This document shows positions 6,776 through 8,765 of a stretch of DNA of 8,765 bases, in pieces. The first letter of the stretch is position 1. The number at the start of each line of letters is the position of its first letter. The stretch comes from Pseudomonadota bacterium (GTDB lineage: Bacteria > Pseudomonadota > Gammaproteobacteria > Pseudomonadales > UBA5518). The position numbers were made by a program, and so were the translations under genes. The notes below the pieces were generated by a model. It saw only the letters and a program-made list of their open reading frames with translations, did no database searches and was not told the DNA's origin. The stretch covers positions 1 to 8,765 of the forward strand of contig JAKJFB010000100.1 in assembly GCA_022705125.1 (NCBI GenBank), given 5' to 3'.

Positions 6776-8181
6776 GCGGATCGCGCATCGCCGATACGCT
6801 CAGGCGCATGGCGCGGCGCTGGATCGCCCTCAGCTCACCGTGGCTCGAGCGGGTGCTCGAGCGCTGGAACCGCCCCACCCCCATCGACAGCGTCGACTGG
6901 GCCGCCGATGCACACGCCGCGCGCCTCGCGCGCGATCCCCTGCGCGCACGCACGCTGCTGCACGTCATCGTACTGGTGGTGCTGCTGCTCATCCTGTGGG
7001 CCGCCCTTGCGCGCATCGACGAGGTCACGCGGGGCGAGGCCAAGGTGGTCCCTTCACGCCAGCTGCAGGTCGTGCAGTCGCTCGATGGCGGCATTGTTTC
7101 CGAGATCCACGCGCGCGAAGGACAGGTCGTCGATGCCGGCCAACTGCTGGTGCGCATCGACGCCACGCGCTTCGCCTCGGCGCTCGGCGAAAACCGCGTG
7201 CAGCGCCTGTCACTGCTCGCCAAGACCGCTCGCCTGGCGGCGCTTGCCGAGGGCAAGCCCTTTGACGTGCCGCCGCAGGTGCTCGCCGAGGCGCCCGAGC
7301 TCGCCGCGGCCGAAACCCGCCTGTACCAGTCGAGCCTCGCCGAGCTGGAAGGCCAGACCGGCATCGCCAGGCAGCAGCTCGCCCAGCGCCGCCAGGAATT
7401 GCAGGAGACCACGGCGTTCTACCAGCAGTCGTCGCGAAACTACGAACTGGCCGCGCAGGAACTCAGCCAGACCGAGCCCCTGCTCGCGTCCGGCGCGGTG
7501 TCGGAGGTGGAAATCCTGCGTCTCAAGCGCGACGTCTCGCGCCTGCGTGGCGAGCGCGAGCAGTCCGCCGCGCAGATGACCCGCGCCAGGGCGGCTATCG
7601 ATGAGTCCGAACGCAAGGTCGAGCAAGTCACGCTCGACTTTCGCAACGCCAAGCGCAACGAACTCGCGGAAGCCACTGCAACGCTCAACAGCCTTGCAGA
7701 GGGCAGCGTCGGCCTGTCCGACCGCGTGAAGCAGGCCGAGGTCCGTTCGCCGGTGCGCGGCACCATCAAGCGGCTGCTGGTCAACACCGAGGGTGGCGTG
7801 GTGCTGCCGGGGCGCGACATCGTCGAGATCGTGCCGCTCGATGACACGCTGCTGCTGGAAGCGAAAATCGCGCCGCGCGACATTGCCTTTCTCAGCCCCG
7901 GCCAGCATGCGCTGGTGAAATTCACCGCCTACGATTTCGTGGTCTACGGCGGGCTCGAGGCCGAGGTCGAGAGCATCGGCGCCGACACGATCACCGACGA
8001 TGAAGGCAACGCGTTCTACCTGGTGCGCGTGCGCACGAACAAGGCGATGCTGCGCGACAAGCTGCCGATCATTCCCGGCATGGTGGCCGAAGTGGACATC
8101 ATGACGGGCCGGAAAAGCGTGCTAAGCTACCTGCTGAAACCCGTCTTGCGCGCCAAGCAGTACGCACTCACCGAACGATGA
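6772..8181 (+). CDS. lapC: HlyD-family type I secretion periplasmic adaptor (LapC type)
   Basis: This 469-residue membrane-fusion protein links the ABC exporter to an outer-membrane TolC-like channel. It has a cytoplasmic N-terminus of about 60 residues, one transmembrane helix at 63-80 ([17 protein letters not shown]), and then [14 protein letters not shown], typical of HlyD-type adaptors. The first half of the lipoyl-like domain is at about 95-132 ([20 protein letters not shown]). A long Gln/Glu/Arg/Ala-rich helical hairpin, probably coiled coil, runs from about 133 to 315. The second lipoyl half is at about 321-350 ([15 protein letters not shown]). A beta-barrel region leads to the family C-terminal signature [16 protein letters not shown] (435-450). 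The start codon overlaps the ABC gene stop (ATGA, 6772-6775) and the end overlaps the next gene (ATGA, 8178-8181), so the three genes form one translationally coupled unit. The LapC name is inferred from the LapB-like partner; the family itself is certain. Confidence 0.93.
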   Translation: MSGSRIADTLRRMARRWIALSSPWLERVLERWNRPTPIDSVDWAADAHAARLARDPLRARTLLHVIVLVVLLLILWAALARIDEVTRGEAKVVPSRQLQVVQSLDGGIVSEIHAREGQVVDAGQLLVRIDATRFASALGENRVQRLSLLAKTARLAALAEGKPFDVPPQVLAEAPELAAAETRLYQSSLAELEGQTGIARQQLAQRRQELQETTAFYQQSSRNYELAAQELSQTEPLLASGAVSEVEILRLKRDVSRLRGEREQSAAQMTRARAAIDESERKVEQVTLDFRNAKRNELAEATATLNSLAEGSVGLSDRVKQAEVRSPVRGTIKRLLVNTEGGVVLPGRDIVEIVPLDDTLLLEAKIAPRDIAFLSPGQHALVKFTAYDFVVYGGLEAEVESIGADTITDDEGNAFYLVRVRTNKAMLRDKLPIIPGMVAEVDIMTGRKSVLSYLLKPVLRAKQYALTER

Positions 8182-8765
8182 CGCAGAGCCTTCTGATCAC
8201 GACCGACCCCGAGGTGCGGGAGCGCTGGTCCGGGGCTTTCCCCGGGGCACCGTGCCTGGCTTGTGCTGCTGAAGCCCAGCCCTGGCTGGACACCGACACC
8301 ATTGTCTGGTTGCACCTGCCGCACGACGACGCCGCTGCCAGGGAGTTGCTGTGGAGCAGCGCCTCGCGGCTCGCGCCGGCGCGCATCGTGGCGCTGTCCG
8401 ACACCCCCTCCGACGAGCAGGCACTCGCATTGATGGAACGCGGAGCCGTGGGCTACTGCCACTCGCACGCGGGCGCTGCGATGCTGCGACAGGTCGAGAC
8501 GGTGGTCAGCAATCACGGCTTGTGGGTCGGCCCCAACCTGCTGCAACGGCTCATAGCCTCTGCGCTGTCATCGGATGTGCGCAAACCCGTGGTCGCGGGA
8601 CCGCTCAGCACGCTGTCGACACGCGAGCGCGAGGTGGCAATGGCGGTGAGCCGCGGCGCTAGCAACAAGGAAATCGCGCGCGAACTGATGATCACGGAGC
8701 GCACGGTCAAGGCGCACCTGAGCGCGATCTTCCTCAAGCTCGGCGTGCGCGACCGGTTGCACCTG
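8178..8765 (+). CDS. LuxR/NarL-type regulator with degenerate receiver domain, 3'-truncated
   Basis: An ATG at 8178 opens a frame that stays open to the right edge (196 codons), so the C-terminus is cut, probably by only a few residues. Residues 145-196 are a GerE/LuxR helix-turn-helix: [43 protein letters not shown]. Residues 1-125 look like a receiver fold ([28 protein letters not shown]), but its phosphorylation residues are missing: the Asp expected at about position 44 is Trp, the Lys expected after GY is replaced (96 is Ser), and the N-terminal acidic pair is reduced to D10. The protein probably binds DNA without control by a sensor kinase. The start overlaps the adaptor stop as ATGA and has no separate Shine-Dalgarno, so it depends on coupling to the secretion genes; control of this operon or of the secreted adhesin is a reasonable inference, not shown. 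Base composition matches its neighbours. Confidence 0.88.
   Translation, partial: MTQSLLITTDPEVRERWSGAFPGAPCLACAAEAQPWLDTDTIVWLHLPHDDAAARELLWSSASRLAPARIVALSDTPSDEQALALMERGAVGYCHSHAGAAMLRQVETVVSNHGLWVGPNLLQRLIASALSSDVRKPVVAGPLSTLSTREREVAMAVSRGASNKEIARELMITERTVKAHLSAIFLKLGVRDRLHL

Noticed and set aside
8127..8546. Minus-strand open frames opposite the 3' end of the adaptor and the regulator.
   Set aside because: The plus strand holds a frame with a convincing LuxR-type DNA-binding domain running to the window edge; the antisense frames have no recognisable content.

Overview
The window is a compact, strongly GC-rich stretch of bacterial chromosome. All recognisable genes lie on the + strand and almost no DNA is left non-coding. 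The gene content suggests a Gammaproteobacterium: a class II ribonucleotide reductase split into NrdJa and NrdJb as in Pseudomonas and relatives, a TalB-type transaldolase, and a LapB/LapC-type type I secretion exporter. The lineage is inferred from family resemblance only; there is no rRNA or other phylogenetic marker. I see no mobile element, tRNA, CRISPR array or sign of recent transfer.

Region 1 (1-2196) is DNA precursor synthesis. It holds the C-terminal two thirds of NrdJa, the catalytic subunit of adenosylcobalamin-dependent ribonucleotide reductase, cut by the left window edge. NrdJb follows after 14 bp; it is a small TSCPD-domain subunit with a six-cysteine tail. NrdJa ends without the redox cysteine tail that one-piece reductases carry, and NrdJb supplies it.

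Region 2 (2187-3557) is an exported zinc hydrolase of the succinylglutamate desuccinylase/aspartoacylase family. Its best start is a GTG inside the last codons of nrdJb, so it is probably co-transcribed with nrdJab. Its substrate is unknown.

Region 3 (3619-4575) is a transaldolase of the pentose phosphate pathway, set off by short gaps of 61 bp upstream and about 67 bp downstream. All the catalytic residues I checked are present.

Region 4 (4643-8765) is a tightly coupled operon: a LapB-type ABC exporter with a cysteine-less C39-like domain, a HlyD/LapC-type membrane-fusion protein, and a LuxR-type regulator that runs off the right edge. Both junctions are ATGA overlaps. The regulator keeps an intact DNA-binding domain, but its receiver-like domain has lost the phosphorylatable Asp and other conserved receiver residues. 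The secreted substrate (expected to be a large RTX/LapA-like adhesin) and the outer-membrane TolC/LapE partner are not in the window.

No wholly new system is evident. The most interesting items are the apparently phosphorylation-independent regulator coupled to the exporter, the exported aspartoacylase-like protein overlapping nrdJb, and the split reductase.
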